Assembly: GCF_003575975.1 (NCBI RefSeq)
Contig: NZ_QQXK01000004.1
Location: 98,357-162,356, forward strand
Origin: Galactobacter valiniphilus
GTDB lineage: Bacteria > Actinomycetota > Actinomycetes > Actinomycetales > Micrococcaceae
DNA length: 64,000 bases
Direction: 5' to 3'
The notes below the pieces were generated by a model. The model was not told the DNA's origin and searched no databases. It saw nothing but the letters and a program-made list of their open reading frames with translations. The position numbers were made by a program, and so were the translations under genes. Below, one piece after another: positions 25,152-33,945 of the stretch. Position 1 is the stretch's first letter, and every line of letters begins with the position of its first letter.

Positions 25152-26053
25152 GCACCACCGCCCCGGCCCTCGAACTGCGCTCCCTGAGCAAGCACTACCG
25201 CAAGCGCGGCGGCGCGGTGGCCGCCCTGGAGAACGTCAGCACCACGCTCGAACCCGAGCGCATCTACGGCCTGCTCGGTCGCAACGGTGCCGGCAAGTCG
25301 ACCCTCATGGCGCTCGCCACCGCGCAGGCCTTCCCCACCTCCGGTGAGGCGCTCGTGTTCGGCCACGCGGCCTACGAACACCGCCCCACGCTGGCGAAGA
25401 TCTGCTTCGTCAAGGAGTCCCAGAAGTACCCGGACGACTTCGAGGTGCGCCACGCGCTGCACTCGGCCTCGCTCGCGTTCCCCCACTGGGACGAGGACTT
25501 CGCGCGGAGCCTCACCCAAGAACTGCGCCTGCCCACCGACCGGCGCATCAAGAAGCTCTCGCGCGGCCAGCTCTCGGCCGTCGGCATCATCATCGGCCTC
25601 GCCTCGCGCGCCGAGCTGACCTTCTTCGACGAGCCGTACCTGGGACTCGACGCCGTGGCGCGGCAGGTCTTCTACGACCGCCTCCTGGAGGACTTCGCGG
25701 AACACCCTCGCACCATCGTGCTCTCGAGCCACCTCATCGACGAGGTCGCCGACGTGCTCGAACACGTGCTGCTTCTGGAGGACGGCGAGCTGGTGCTCGA
25801 CGCCCCGGCCGACGAGGTCCGCGGCGGCGTCACCACGCTGCACGGCTCCACGGCGGCCGTCCTCGAGGCGGCGGGCGCCCTCCCCGTCCTGGCCCGCAAG
25901 GACCTGGGCCCCGTCACCCAGCTGACCGTGCGCGGGCGCTTCGAGGGTGCCGCCCTGGCGGCCGCCGAGGCTCAGGGCATCGGCATCGAGCCCGCCACCT
26001 TGCAGCAGACCATCGTTTTCCTGACCCGCGCCGGCGAGCGCGCCGAACTCTGA
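25148..26053 (+). CDS. ABC transporter ATPase
   Basis: 301 residues. Walker A GRNGAGKST at 44-52, an altered signature LSRGQLSAVG (R for the usual second-position G), Walker B LTFFDEPYLGLD, and the switch His in VLSSHLID. A C-terminal extension of about 80 residues (ALPVLARKDLGPVTQL) resembles the regulatory domains of YtrB/BcrA-type exporters. AGGAGG lies just before the ATG. It works with the membrane protein encoded 12 nt downstream. Export of a drug or peptide, or a sensing role, is inferred from operon type. Confidence 0.92.
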   Translation: MSTTAPALELRSLSKHYRKRGGAVAALENVSTTLEPERIYGLLGRNGAGKSTLMALATAQAFPTSGEALVFGHAAYEHRPTLAKICFVKESQKYPDDFEVRHALHSASLAFPHWDEDFARSLTQELRLPTDRRIKKLSRGQLSAVGIIIGLASRAELTFFDEPYLGLDAVARQVFYDRLLEDFAEHPRTIVLSSHLIDEVADVLEHVLLLEDGELVLDAPADEVRGGVTTLHGSTAAVLEAAGALPVLARKDLGPVTQLTVRGRFEGAALAAAEAQGIGIEPATLQQTIVFLTRAGERAEL

Positions 26054-26065
26054 CAGGAGGCTGTC

Positions 26066-26791
26066 ATGACATCCTCACCCATCCTCGTCTCGGCCCGCGT
26101 GCAGGCCACCAACCGCAACACCTTCGTGTGGGTCCCGCTCCTCGTGCTCGGCGGCTCCACGGCCCTCACCCTCGCCATCTGGTGGGTCGTGAAGACCGCG
26201 AGTGCTGAGGCCCAGCTGTTTTCCGGCTCGGTCCAGGCGCCCTTCTGGTACCTCCTCGTGGTCGGCGCGCAAACCGTGGCACTGACCTTCCCCTTCACCC
26301 AGGCCCTCTCGCTGTCCCGCCGCGACTTCTGGCTCGGCGCCATGCTGAACTTCAGCGTCTTTTCGCTCCTGTTCGGCACGCTGCTGTGGCTGCTCGGCCT
26401 GGTCGAGCGCGCGACGGGCGGCTGGTGGATGAACGGCAGGATGTTCGCGTTTCCCCTCAAGTTGGAGGGCGGAGTGAACATCCCCGAGGCCGGTAGCCCC
26501 TGGTACCTCCTGCTCTACGCGCTGATGGCCATGATGGCGCTCTCCGTCGGCTTTGCCTTCGGCACCGTCTACAAGCGCTTCGGCCCCGCCGGCCTGACCC
26601 TCGCGATCACCGGCACCGTCGGCGCCCTCATCGCCCTGCTGTACCTGAGCATTCAAGGCGATTGGTGGCCCACCCTGCAGGCCTGGTTCCCCCTGGACCG
26701 CTTCCCCGGCAACGTCGCCATCATCACCGCGCTGATCGCCGCGCTCGGCATCCTCGTCTCCTGGGCGCTCATCCGCAAGGTGCCGGCCTAA
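26066..26791 (+). CDS. ABC transporter membrane subunit
   Basis: 241 residues with six hydrophobic segments (for example VWVPLLVLGGSTALTLAIWW, PFWYLLVVGAQTVALTFPFT, TLAITGTVGALIALLYLSI and the last AIITALIAALGILVSWALI). No binding motif is recognisable, as usual for this exporter type. CAGGAGG precedes the start. It is the third gene of the GntR-ATPase-permease operon, which a perfect 18-bp hairpin ends at 26816. Confidence 0.82.
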   Translation: MTSSPILVSARVQATNRNTFVWVPLLVLGGSTALTLAIWWVVKTASAEAQLFSGSVQAPFWYLLVVGAQTVALTFPFTQALSLSRRDFWLGAMLNFSVFSLLFGTLLWLLGLVERATGGWWMNGRMFAFPLKLEGGVNIPEAGSPWYLLLYALMAMMALSVGFAFGTVYKRFGPAGLTLAITGTVGALIALLYLSIQGDWWPTLQAWFPLDRFPGNVAIITALIAALGILVSWALIRKVPA

Positions 26792-26815
26792 CGGCCGGAA
26801 CCACCCACCCACCCA

Positions 26816-26854
26816 CCCGACGCCGCCCGCTCACCGTGAGCGGGCGGCGTCGGG
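26816..26854 (+). terminator. Terminator of the GntR-ABC operon
   Basis: Perfect 18-bp inverted repeat (CCCGACGCCGCCCGCTCA and its complement) with a CCG loop, 25 nt after the permease stop. Confidence 0.85.
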
Positions 26855-26996
26855 CCGTTGTGTGCCTCCCTTCGACTCCACTCATCACGATGTGACAACG
26901 TCCCCGCGGCAACGGTTCAAAGCGACGCCGCCCGGGACTACGGTGGCCAGGGTCAGGGGCGCAGAAGCCCAGTCGATGCCAAGGAGCCGCGCAGTC

Positions 26997-28322
26997 ATGC
27001 GTCCACGTCAGCCCCGCACCATGTTGACCTCGTTGAGCCTCGCGGCCGCGCTCGCGCTCGGCGCGCTGGCCGGGTGCACGGACTCGGGTCCGTCCACCGG
27101 CGCGGCCTCGTCCGGCCCCGTGCCGTCGTTAAGCGCCGGGGCGAGCCCCTCCGCCTCGGGCGGCGTCAGCGCCTCCCCGAGCGGCGACGCGAGCTCCAGC
27201 TCGGAGCCGGGCTCGAGCCCCTCGGCGAGCGCCACGCCCGCCCCGGCCACCGACTTCAAGCCCACCGTCCCGGCGGGGGCCACCACCGTGTGGCCCGACA
27301 ATTCGATGGTCCCGCACCTCTTTTTCCACTCTCTTGTGGTGGACCCCAAGACCGCGTTCGGGCTCAAGAACCGCGGCAAGGCCGCCGGCTACCTCGACTA
27401 CATGGTCACGGTGGACGAGTTCAACAAGGTCCTGCAGCAGGTCTACGACAACGGCTACGTGCTCGTCTCGCCGCACCAGCTCGGCAAGGTGGACGCCAAG
27501 GGCGTCATGCACCCCACGCCGCTGAAGGTACCCAAGGGCAAGAAACCGCTCGTCTTCTCGATCGACGACGTCTCCTACTACGAGTACATGGAGGGTGAGG
27601 GCTTCCCCACCAAGCTCGTCGTGGCGCCGGACGGCAGCGTGCAGAACGAGTACGTGGCCCCCGGCAGCACCGAGAAGAAGATCGGCGCCTACGACGTCAT
27701 GCCGCTCGTCGACGCCTTCGTGAAGGAGCACCCCGACTTCGCGCCGTTTGGACACAAGGGTGTCATCGCGCTCACGGGCTACAACGGCGTGCTTGGCTAC
27801 CGCTCCTCGCCCAGCATGTACGGGCCCGGCGGGGACGCCGATCACAAGAACCCGAACCTGCAGACGGACATCGCCGAGGCCACCAAGGTCGCTAACGCGT
27901 TGAAGGCCTCCGGCTGGGAGTTCGCATCCCACTCCTGGGGGCACATCAACTTCACGAAGTCCTCGCTGGGCCGCATCAAGACAGACACCGCGCGCTGGAA
28001 GAAGGACGTCGAGCCCATCACGGGGCCCACGGATCTGCTGATCTACCCCTTCGGCGCGGACATCTCCGGGCTGCCCAAGTACGCGGGCCCCAAGTACGAC
28101 TTCCTCAAGGGCGCCGGCTACAACTTCTACTTCAACGTGGACGGCTCCACCCCGCAGTGGGGGCAATGGGGCAAGGGCTACCTGCGCGAGGCCCGCATCA
28201 ACGTGGACGGCATCTCCCTCAAGGCGGCGCTCGAGGGCCGCAAGGTGCTCTCGCACTTCTTCGACCCCAAGTCCGTGCTGGATCCGCTGCGCCCGCGCAG
28301 CATCTCCGGCACCACCTCCTGA
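26997..28322 (+). CDS. Lipoprotein with a polysaccharide deacetylase domain
   Basis: 441 residues. The signal peptide ends at lipobox LAGC (Cys27), followed by a Ser/Pro/Ala linker of about 60 residues. The catalytic domain shows FSIDDVSYYEY with the metal/catalytic Asp pair at about 190-191 and ASHSWGH with two His at about 312 and 316, the NodB-type metal triad. PHLFFHSLVVDP near its beginning resembles the lead-in seen in other DDV-type deacetylases. It would deacetylate a cell-wall or extracellular polysaccharide on the outer face of the membrane. ATG 26997 has AAGGAG 10 nt upstream. It is followed by another deacetylase on the same strand after two hairpins. Confidence 0.85.
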   Translation: MRPRQPRTMLTSLSLAAALALGALAGCTDSGPSTGAASSGPVPSLSAGASPSASGGVSASPSGDASSSSEPGSSPSASATPAPATDFKPTVPAGATTVWPDNSMVPHLFFHSLVVDPKTAFGLKNRGKAAGYLDYMVTVDEFNKVLQQVYDNGYVLVSPHQLGKVDAKGVMHPTPLKVPKGKKPLVFSIDDVSYYEYMEGEGFPTKLVVAPDGSVQNEYVAPGSTEKKIGAYDVMPLVDAFVKEHPDFAPFGHKGVIALTGYNGVLGYRSSPSMYGPGGDADHKNPNLQTDIAEATKVANALKASGWEFASHSWGHINFTKSSLGRIKTDTARWKKDVEPITGPTDLLIYPFGADISGLPKYAGPKYDFLKGAGYNFYFNVDGSTPQWGQWGKGYLREARINVDGISLKAALEGRKVLSHFFDPKSVLDPLRPRSISGTTS

Positions 28323-28371
28323 CGCCGCGCCGCCCCGCCCCACGCCAGCCCCCTCACACGCCCCCATACCC

Positions 28372-28417
28372 GCCCGACGGCGCGTGGCCCGCTTGAGCGA
28401 GCCACGCGCCGTCGGGC
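28372..28417 (+). terminator. Perfect 17-bp hairpin built from the recurrent 13-mer
   Basis: GCCCGACGGCGCGTGGC/GCCACGCGCCGTCGGGC with a 12-nt loop, 49 nt after the lipoprotein stop. Both arms contain the genome-recurrent 13-mer. Confidence 0.82.
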
Positions 28418-28433
28418 AAGTCCGGCCTCCCCT

Positions 28434-28490
28434 CCCGCACTTTTCGTTCAATCCCGCACGGATTGACCGGGATTCAACGAAAAGTGCGGG
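28434..28490 (+). terminator. Second hairpin in tandem (23-bp arms)
   Basis: Arms of 23 nt with one mismatch; the first begins CCCGCACTTTTCGTTC and the second ends GAACGAAAAGTGCGGG-like (GTTGAATC changed by one base), loop 11 nt. It stands 16 nt behind the first hairpin. Its moderate AT content makes it look like a separate inserted element. Confidence 0.65.
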
Positions 28491-28606
28491 ATCCGGGGGG
28501 CCGGGCGGGACGGGGCGGCGGCCCCGGATCACGAAGCGGTTGCAAGGGGCCGCCAGGCGGCGTGCCAGGTGGACTTTCGGGGTCGGGGTTTGTGATGGTG
28601 GAAGAC

Positions 28607-29569
28607 ATGCCCCTTCTCTCGCGTCGCTCCCCCGCGCCCGCGATCCTGGCCACCCTGTCTGTCCTTGGCCTGCTGGTGGGCCACGGCTTCGCGTCCGTGA
28701 GCGTGGCCCGCGCGGCGGAGAACGCCGCTGTCGGCGCTGCCGACGGCACAGCCACTGCGGCCTCCGTGGCCCCGTCAATCGGCGAGCGCGCCTCGGTGAA
28801 GAACGGCACCGTTCCCTCCCCCTCCGCTCTGCCGACCACGGGTCACTTCCTCGGTCACCCGCGACTGCCCGGCACCAGGACGCCGGCGCGGCGCCGCGCC
28901 GAGGCGAAGAAGAAGCCCGCCCACACGAGCGGGCCCCTGGTGCAGAAGGGCATCGACTGCGCCAAGGAGAAGTGCGTGGCTCTGACGTTCGACGACGGCC
29001 CGGGCCCCGGCACGCCGCGGATCCTCGAGGCGCTGGAGAAGGCCGGCGCCAAGGCCACCTTCTTCGTGGTGGGCAAGCAGGCCAAGGCGCACCCCGAGAT
29101 CGTCAAGGCCACCGCCGAAGCCGGCATGGAGATCGGCAATCACACGTGGGATCACCCGCAGCTCTCGCGCACGCGCGCCGCCGACGTGAACGAGCAGATC
29201 GGACGCACCCAGCGGGCGGTCGAGAAGGCCTCCGGCGTGACGCCGCTGTACCTGCGCCCGCCCTACGGCGACGTCAGCAAGAAGCAGCGCAAGAGCCTGG
29301 GCATGCCGCTCGCATTTTGGGACGTGGACACCGAGGACTGGAAGACCCGCAGCACGCGCGCCACCGTGGCCTCGGCCGGGGCGGCCCGGCCGGGCGACAT
29401 CGTGCTCATGCACGACATCCACTCCTCCACCGTCGACGCCGTGCCTGCCATCATCAAGAAGCTGCAGAAGCGCGGCTTCCACCTCGTGACGCTCTCCACC
29501 CTCGTGGGCGGGCACCCGAAGGAGCACGTGGGCTACGGGAAGGGCCTCGCGCCCGGCGTGCGGCGGTAA
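28607..29569 (+). CDS. Secreted polysaccharide deacetylase (NodB domain)
   Basis: 320 residues. A signal peptide (PAILATLSVLGLLVGHGFAS) is followed by a linker of about 80 residues and a complete NodB domain: motif 1 TFDDGPG (Asp129, Asp130), motif 2 NHTWDH (His179, His183), motif 3 RPPYG (217-221), motif 4 WDVDTEDW, motif 5 LMHDIH (His269). All catalytic residues are present. It probably removes acetyl groups from peptidoglycan or another N-acetylated glycan, which in other bacteria gives lysozyme resistance. Start 28607 was preferred for its GGAAG box; ATG 28595 is in frame. Confidence 0.92.
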   Translation: MPLLSRRSPAPAILATLSVLGLLVGHGFASVSVARAAENAAVGAADGTATAASVAPSIGERASVKNGTVPSPSALPTTGHFLGHPRLPGTRTPARRRAEAKKKPAHTSGPLVQKGIDCAKEKCVALTFDDGPGPGTPRILEALEKAGAKATFFVVGKQAKAHPEIVKATAEAGMEIGNHTWDHPQLSRTRAADVNEQIGRTQRAVEKASGVTPLYLRPPYGDVSKKQRKSLGMPLAFWDVDTEDWKTRSTRATVASAGAARPGDIVLMHDIHSSTVDAVPAIIKKLQKRGFHLVTLSTLVGGHPKEHVGYGKGLAPGVRR

Positions 29570-29616
29570 GCAGCGACGCGGGCCGGAGGGCGGCGCCCCG
29601 CCTCCCCCTTCTTGGC

Positions 29617-32220
29617 TTACTCGGCGCGCTCGACGAGCCGCCGGGCCATGGCCAGGGCCTCGCGGCGCGTGGCCTGGGGGAGGTAAGCCCTGGCGACAGC
29701 CAGCCCGATGGAGGGCAGCTGCAAAGGATCGGCGTACGACATCGCCATGCGACGGTGGACGGGCCGGAACTTCTTCTTGAACCTCAGCAACGAGTGGAAG
29801 CCGTAGAGCGGCTCGAGGGCTCCCGACACCCGTCCCAGCACGGCGTTCATGACGCTTCCCTGCTCCTGCGGTTCGGAGGTGGCCAGCGGGGCGCCCGACA
29901 GGCTGAGCTCCGTCCCACCGTCCTCGCGCACCCGCAGGGCGACGGAGGCGATGAGAAACTCCATGACCCCGTTCGGCCCGTCCGGCACGCGGCGCATGAC
30001 GTCGAGGGTGTAGCCGCGCAGCTCGCCCTCCCGGTAAGTGGGCAGCCAGCTCGTCACGCCAACAATGCGGTCCTGGGCGTCGAGCGCCAAAGCCAGCCGC
30101 ACGTCGTCGTCCTGCATTTCCTTCAGGCCGCCGAGCGTGAAGCCCATCTCCGGCAGGGCCTTGGCCGCCACCCACTCCTCGCTCAGCGCGCGCAGCGCGA
30201 GGTTTTCGCGCGGGGTCAGTTCGGAGAAGGTGCACCACTTCATGCGCAGGCCCTCGCGCTGGGCGCGCGTGTACGGCTGGCGCACCTTTTCGCCCGCCTT
30301 GCCGGCCATGCTCCACGTCTCCAGGTCGAGCACCGCCTCCTCGGCGACGGTCATGTCGGAAAAGCCGAGCTCGCGAAGCGCCGCAGCGGTGTCCTCGTGG
30401 ACGCTGTAGAAGACCGGGGTCATGCCGTGCTCGTTGGCGTAGTGGATGAAGCCGCTCAGGGTGGACTGGCGATCCTCGGCGGAGCACGCCGGGTCAGAGA
30501 TGGCCAGGGCCACGCCGGAGACGAGCCGATAGGCCACGGCGGCCGCGCCGCCCGGGGCAAACCAATAGGACACGCCCTCCCATGTGCCGATCCACCCCAG
30601 GCTCCCGGCATCGCGGTCACGCAGGAGTTTCACGTAGGCGCCGCGGTCGTGGGCGCCGGCCACGGCCACCCGCCGGTAGAGCCACAGCACGCCGCAGATC
30701 ACGACGATCCAGAAGATGACGTCCACCCAGCCCCACGGCACCAAGGCGGCGCCGCGGTGCGGGAAGGCGGGCGCGCCCGTGTCATACAGCAGGCTCTGGG
30801 GAAGGAAGCGACCCAGCGCCTCGTCGAGCACCTCCGAGCCGCTCATCCGCTCGTTCCAGTCGGCGCGCAGCAGGAACTCGGCCAGCAGGTACCCGCCAGC
30901 GAGCACCACGAGGACCACCGCGAGGTCCACGGCCAGGCGCACGGCTTCGCGCCGCGGGGCGCGAACGGCAAAGGATCGGCGCCCGGAGAGCAACACCAGC
31001 ACGACGGCGATGGGGAGCCCGATGGCCGAGGCTCCCCAGAGCACGGCCTCCAGCACATGGTCAACGCCAGCGCCGCCCACCACGACGGAGCCGGTGGACG
31101 CCGCGACGATGGCCGCGGCCGCCAGGAGCGCGGAGGTTCCCAGCCCCATGAACCATCCGGCCCGGCGGCCGGATCGCAGGCCGACGGCGGCAACGACGAG
31201 CAGCGCGAGCGGAACGGCAGCCAGCAACGCGGGCCCTGCGCCGTGCGTGATGACAGCGACGGTCTCGTTGTCGCAGATCCTGAGATCCTGGACGGCGCAA
31301 CGCGCCACGAGCCGGCGGTCGACGTCGGCAAAGAGCTCGGCCGCATGGGCGATAGGCCCGCGACCGCCGCCGCTGAGCAGGCCGGCCAGCGGGCCGAGCC
31401 CCACGAGCGCGACAAATCCAGAGACGAGACGGCGGTGTTCCTCGAGGGAGGAGTTCACCCGCACGAGCGGCTTCGCGACGCCGTACCAGCGCCAACTGAG
31501 GGCCAGGCCCAGGCCGAAGGAGACGAGCCGCACCCACGAGGCCGGATCGGAGGAGTACAGCGCAAACAGCGCGACCATGACGGCGATGAGGACCACGACG
31601 CGCCGCCGCCAGAGCGTTCCGAGGCCGCCGCTCGCGGCCGTCACGGCTACGACCATGCCGACCGTAGGCGAGGCGATCCACTCGCCCTCTGCCGGACTCA
31701 AGCCGGGCCAGCGGGCGATTCCTGCCTCCGCGAAAACACCAGTCGTGACCGCGAGGGCGCCGCCGATGAGCACCGCGCCGACCGTGCGCAGCGTGCCGAG
31801 CGCGCGTTCGGCCCAGACCAGCGCGCTCAGGCTCAGGAGGACGGCGACCACGACCCCCAGGAGCGAGGCCGATCCCACGAGCGAGGACAAGGGCGTCCAC
31901 CACTGCATGCGGCTCAGCGTTGCATCGGCGCTCGCGGCCCACCCGTTCTCCGGCTCCAGGCCCGTGAGGATCGCAGCCACAACGATCGCCGCCGCAAAAA
32001 GCAGTGAAAAGGGCGCCGAGGCCGCGAGCCGGAGCGCCCTGGCGGCGACGGCGCCCAGGCGGGCATCGTGCCGGGGCCGCGCGCGCACGGGCGGCGAAGG
32101 TGGCGAAGCGGGCGCCGGGCCGGCTTCCTGCGAAGAGGACACGGGGATACTGTGCCGCTTCTGCGGCCGCACGGTCGCATCGGAGACCGGAATCGGCGCA
32201 GGGTCACAGCCTTCGCCCAT
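29617..32220 (-). CDS. mprF: MprF-type phosphatidylglycerol lysyltransferase with membrane N-terminus
   Basis: 867 residues. An N-terminal cytoplasmic tail of about 55 residues is followed by some ten hydrophobic helices (about 65-500), then a soluble GNAT-like DUF2156 domain: WEGVSYWFAPGGAAAVAYRL, GFIHYANEHGMTPVFYSVHE, MKWCTFSELTPRENLALRAL and LDVMRRVPDGPNGVMEFLI. This C-terminal part transfers lysine (or alanine) from aminoacyl-tRNA to phosphatidylglycerol, lowering the negative charge of the membrane. The N-terminal helices do not obviously resemble the canonical MprF flippase, so flipping is not certain. GGAAG lies 4 nt before the ATG. A tRNA-Lys gene 1.5 kb away is probably coincidence. 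Confidence 0.85.
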   Translation of the reverse strand: MGEGCDPAPIPVSDATVRPQKRHSIPVSSSQEAGPAPASPPSPPVRARPRHDARLGAVAARALRLAASAPFSLLFAAAIVVAAILTGLEPENGWAASADATLSRMQWWTPLSSLVGSASLLGVVVAVLLSLSALVWAERALGTLRTVGAVLIGGALAVTTGVFAEAGIARWPGLSPAEGEWIASPTVGMVVAVTAASGGLGTLWRRRVVVLIAVMVALFALYSSDPASWVRLVSFGLGLALSWRWYGVAKPLVRVNSSLEEHRRLVSGFVALVGLGPLAGLLSGGGRGPIAHAAELFADVDRRLVARCAVQDLRICDNETVAVITHGAGPALLAAVPLALLVVAAVGLRSGRRAGWFMGLGTSALLAAAAIVAASTGSVVVGGAGVDHVLEAVLWGASAIGLPIAVVLVLLSGRRSFAVRAPRREAVRLAVDLAVVLVVLAGGYLLAEFLLRADWNERMSGSEVLDEALGRFLPQSLLYDTGAPAFPHRGAALVPWGWVDVIFWIVVICGVLWLYRRVAVAGAHDRGAYVKLLRDRDAGSLGWIGTWEGVSYWFAPGGAAAVAYRLVSGVALAISDPACSAEDRQSTLSGFIHYANEHGMTPVFYSVHEDTAAALRELGFSDMTVAEEAVLDLETWSMAGKAGEKVRQPYTRAQREGLRMKWCTFSELTPRENLALRALSEEWVAAKALPEMGFTLGGLKEMQDDDVRLALALDAQDRIVGVTSWLPTYREGELRGYTLDVMRRVPDGPNGVMEFLIASVALRVREDGGTELSLSGAPLATSEPQEQGSVMNAVLGRVSGALEPLYGFHSLLRFKKKFRPVHRRMAMSYADPLQLPSIGLAVARAYLPQATRREALAMARRLVERAE

Positions 32221-32248
32221 GTATCTTCCAGAGAACGACGGTGCGCGG

Positions 32249-32273
32249 CCGGGTGAGTGCTTCGTTCACCCGG
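32249..32273 (-). terminator. Terminator of the CueP-like gene
   Basis: 8-bp inverted repeat CCGGGTGA/TCACCCGG with a 9-nt loop, about 50 nt after the CueP-like stop codon and just upstream of mprF. Confidence 0.6.
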
Positions 32274-32323
32274 GCGCGGCGTGGGTGACCCGAGGGGCGC
32301 GGCACGGCACGGCACGGCGCGGC

Positions 32324-32986
32324 TCAACCGAGCCGCAGGGTCGTGAGGCAGGTCGGATCGTTGGGACCCGTTCCCGTCGTCACGGAGCCGCTCTTGCCCG
32401 CCGCCTCGACGGAGACGGTCACGGCGCGGTCCGTGGGCAGCCAGAACCCGGCAAAGCCATTCGAGGCGGTGCGGCGCATCCCACTGGCCAGCACCTCCCC
32501 CGACGAGGTGTCGGTGATCGTGAAGCGCGCCTCGGTGCTTGCGAGTTCGCCCTTGCATCCCACCGGGGCGTGGAAGGTGCACTCGTGGGTGGTGGTGATG
32601 AACGGCGCGACCGAAAGGTAGAAACGATCGAGCGGCAGGCTCGCCTCCGCGCCGTCCGCGCCGGAGAGCCGCACGGCACCAGCCGTGACCGAGGCGGAGA
32701 GGCCGTCCGGGCGCTCGTTCACCGGGATCGCCTCGAGGGCCTCCACCACCGTCTCGGCGGGCGCGGAACCCAGCTCGCCCAGGCCAGCCGCAGTAAGGAT
32801 TGTGACGGCGTTTCCCGAGCCCGCCTGGGCCTCGGCGCCGCCGGGCACCCGGACCCCACCCGCCGTCGCGCTCTGGGCGGAAGAACCATCCCCGGCCTCT
32901 CCGGGGGCCGTGCAGGAGCTCAGCGCCAGGAGGGCGGCGAGCGCGGGAGCGGAGATGAGCAGGTACGGGCGGCGCGAAGTCGTCAT
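32324..32986 (-). CDS. CueP-like copper-binding lipoprotein
   Basis: 220 residues. The signal peptide ends at lipobox LSSC (Cys25). The conserved domain has LPLDRFYLSVAPFITTTHEC, GCKGEL, NGFAGFWLPTDR and PTCLTTLRL, which I recognise as CueP, the periplasmic copper protein of Salmonella. Three Cys are kept at about 136, 144 and 213; the first pair is 8 residues apart as in CueP. In a Gram-positive cell the lipid anchor replaces the periplasm. It would bind copper outside the membrane. No copper ATPase or CueR-like regulator is adjacent. The start at 32986 has a GGGGG box. Confidence 0.85.
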   Translation of the reverse strand: MTTSRRPYLLISAPALAALLALSSCTAPGEAGDGSSAQSATAGGVRVPGGAEAQAGSGNAVTILTAAGLGELGSAPAETVVEALEAIPVNERPDGLSASVTAGAVRLSGADGAEASLPLDRFYLSVAPFITTTHECTFHAPVGCKGELASTEARFTITDTSSGEVLASGMRRTASNGFAGFWLPTDRAVTVSVEAAGKSGSVTTGTGPNDPTCLTTLRLG

Positions 32987-33030
32987 ACCCCCTGAGGGTA
33001 TTAGCCGAGCCTGGGTGCCCGCTGGGCGGG

Positions 33031-33618
33031 TCAGTCCTCTACCCAGTAGGAAGGGTTTTCGCACCACGCGGAGACGTAGTCCCCCTCGCCGGGGAACCAG
33101 CGATGCCAGGCCTGGCAGCGCACAGAAACCGGTCTCGATGCACCGAACGGGAGCTCACCCAGTTCCTCGTTCAGTTCAAAATCGGAGATGCCGTGAAGCA
33201 CGACCTCTTCACCGCCCGCCAACCGCAAGCGCACCCACGACTGTTTCCCGCTTGAGACCTTGAGTACCGCCGCTTCACCCTCGTAGGCCCACGTTCGGCC
33301 CGTCACCGCGTCCGAAGGGGCAAGCCTCACCGCAGCCCATCCGGCATACGCCGCCGGGAATGCGCACACCAGGGCGAAGAAGCCCGCCATCTTCACGATC
33401 CGACGACGCCGCCGCTCGGCCAAGGGAATCTCCCGGCGTCCACCAGCGCCGGGAACCGGCGGGCGAAGCGCGCCGGCCAGCGCCATCACGCCCAACACCA
33501 AGAGGCCAAGCAACGCCACGGCACCGACCGCGAGGCATCCGTCGGCGAGCGCCTGCCAGGGCCCATACGGATGATCCGCGCTCATGCCGTCCGGAAACGC
33601 CGCCGGAAACGTCATCAT
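33031..33618 (-). CDS. Two-helix membrane protein of unknown function
   Basis: 195 residues, not recognised. Two hydrophobic helices (LAVGAVALLGLLVLGVMALA, about 31-50, and MAGFFALVCAFPAAYAGWAA, about 76-95) are separated by an Arg-rich cytoplasmic stretch. The remaining 90 residues form an outside domain with SGKQSWVRLRLAGGEEVVLH and RCQAWHRWFPGEGDYVSAWC (two Cys that could form a disulfide). The ATG at 33618 is 5 nt behind GAGGG; an ATG at 33585 is an alternative. It lies between a tRNA gene and the CueP-like gene, both on the same strand. Confidence 0.6.
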   Translation of the reverse strand: MMTFPAAFPDGMSADHPYGPWQALADGCLAVGAVALLGLLVLGVMALAGALRPPVPGAGGRREIPLAERRRRRIVKMAGFFALVCAFPAAYAGWAAVRLAPSDAVTGRTWAYEGEAAVLKVSSGKQSWVRLRLAGGEEVVLHGISDFELNEELGELPFGASRPVSVRCQAWHRWFPGEGDYVSAWCENPSYWVED

Positions 33619-33677
33619 CACCACCCTCGAGAGCCACCGAAGTCGGCGAGTGCCGCCCCGGATGCGACAAAGGCCCC

Positions 33678-33693
33678 CGCCGCGGATGCGGCG
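33678..33693 (-). terminator. Short hairpin behind tRNA-Lys
   Basis: CGCCGC-GGAT-GCGGCG, 19 nt after the tRNA 3' end, followed on the minus strand by a G-run and TTTGTC. A plausible tRNA terminator. Confidence 0.45.
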
Positions 33694-33711
33694 AAGACCT
33701 TCGTCAAGCAG

Positions 33712-33784
33712 TGGGCCCAGCGGGGGTCGAACCCGCGACCAGCGGATTAAAAGTCCGATGCTCTACCAGCTGAGCTATAGGCCC
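33712..33784 (-). tRNA. tRNA-Lys (anticodon UUU)
   Basis: 73 nt without an encoded CCA. The acceptor arm GGGCCTA pairs with TGGGCCC (one G-U), with A as discriminator. The D-arm has AGCTCAGCTGGTAGAGC, the anticodon loop CTTTTAA gives UUU, and the T-arm has GCGGGTTCGACCCCCGC. All arms fold normally. Confidence 0.97.
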
Positions 33785-33945
33785 GTAGCCGGCGCGGACG
33801 CCAACTACCGCGTCGATTCTTCCATACCGCGCGGCCCCGAGGCGCCGCGGCCTGCCGCCCGCCGGCCAGCCCAGCAACCCGTCGCTCCCAGCCGGGCTTG
33901 ATTCAATGGAGACAGACCCGCCGTCCCCAAGGAGCACCCACCGCC

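Noticed and set aside
28384..32007. A 1207-codon open frame on the plus strand, antisense to mprF
   Set aside because: It has the His/Arg/Gly-rich, domain-free composition of GC-rich shadow frames and covers a clear lysyltransferase gene on the other strand.
33712..33784. tRNA-Lys as an integration site for a genomic island
   Set aside because: No integrase, no second copy of the tRNA 3' end and no change in base composition beside it.
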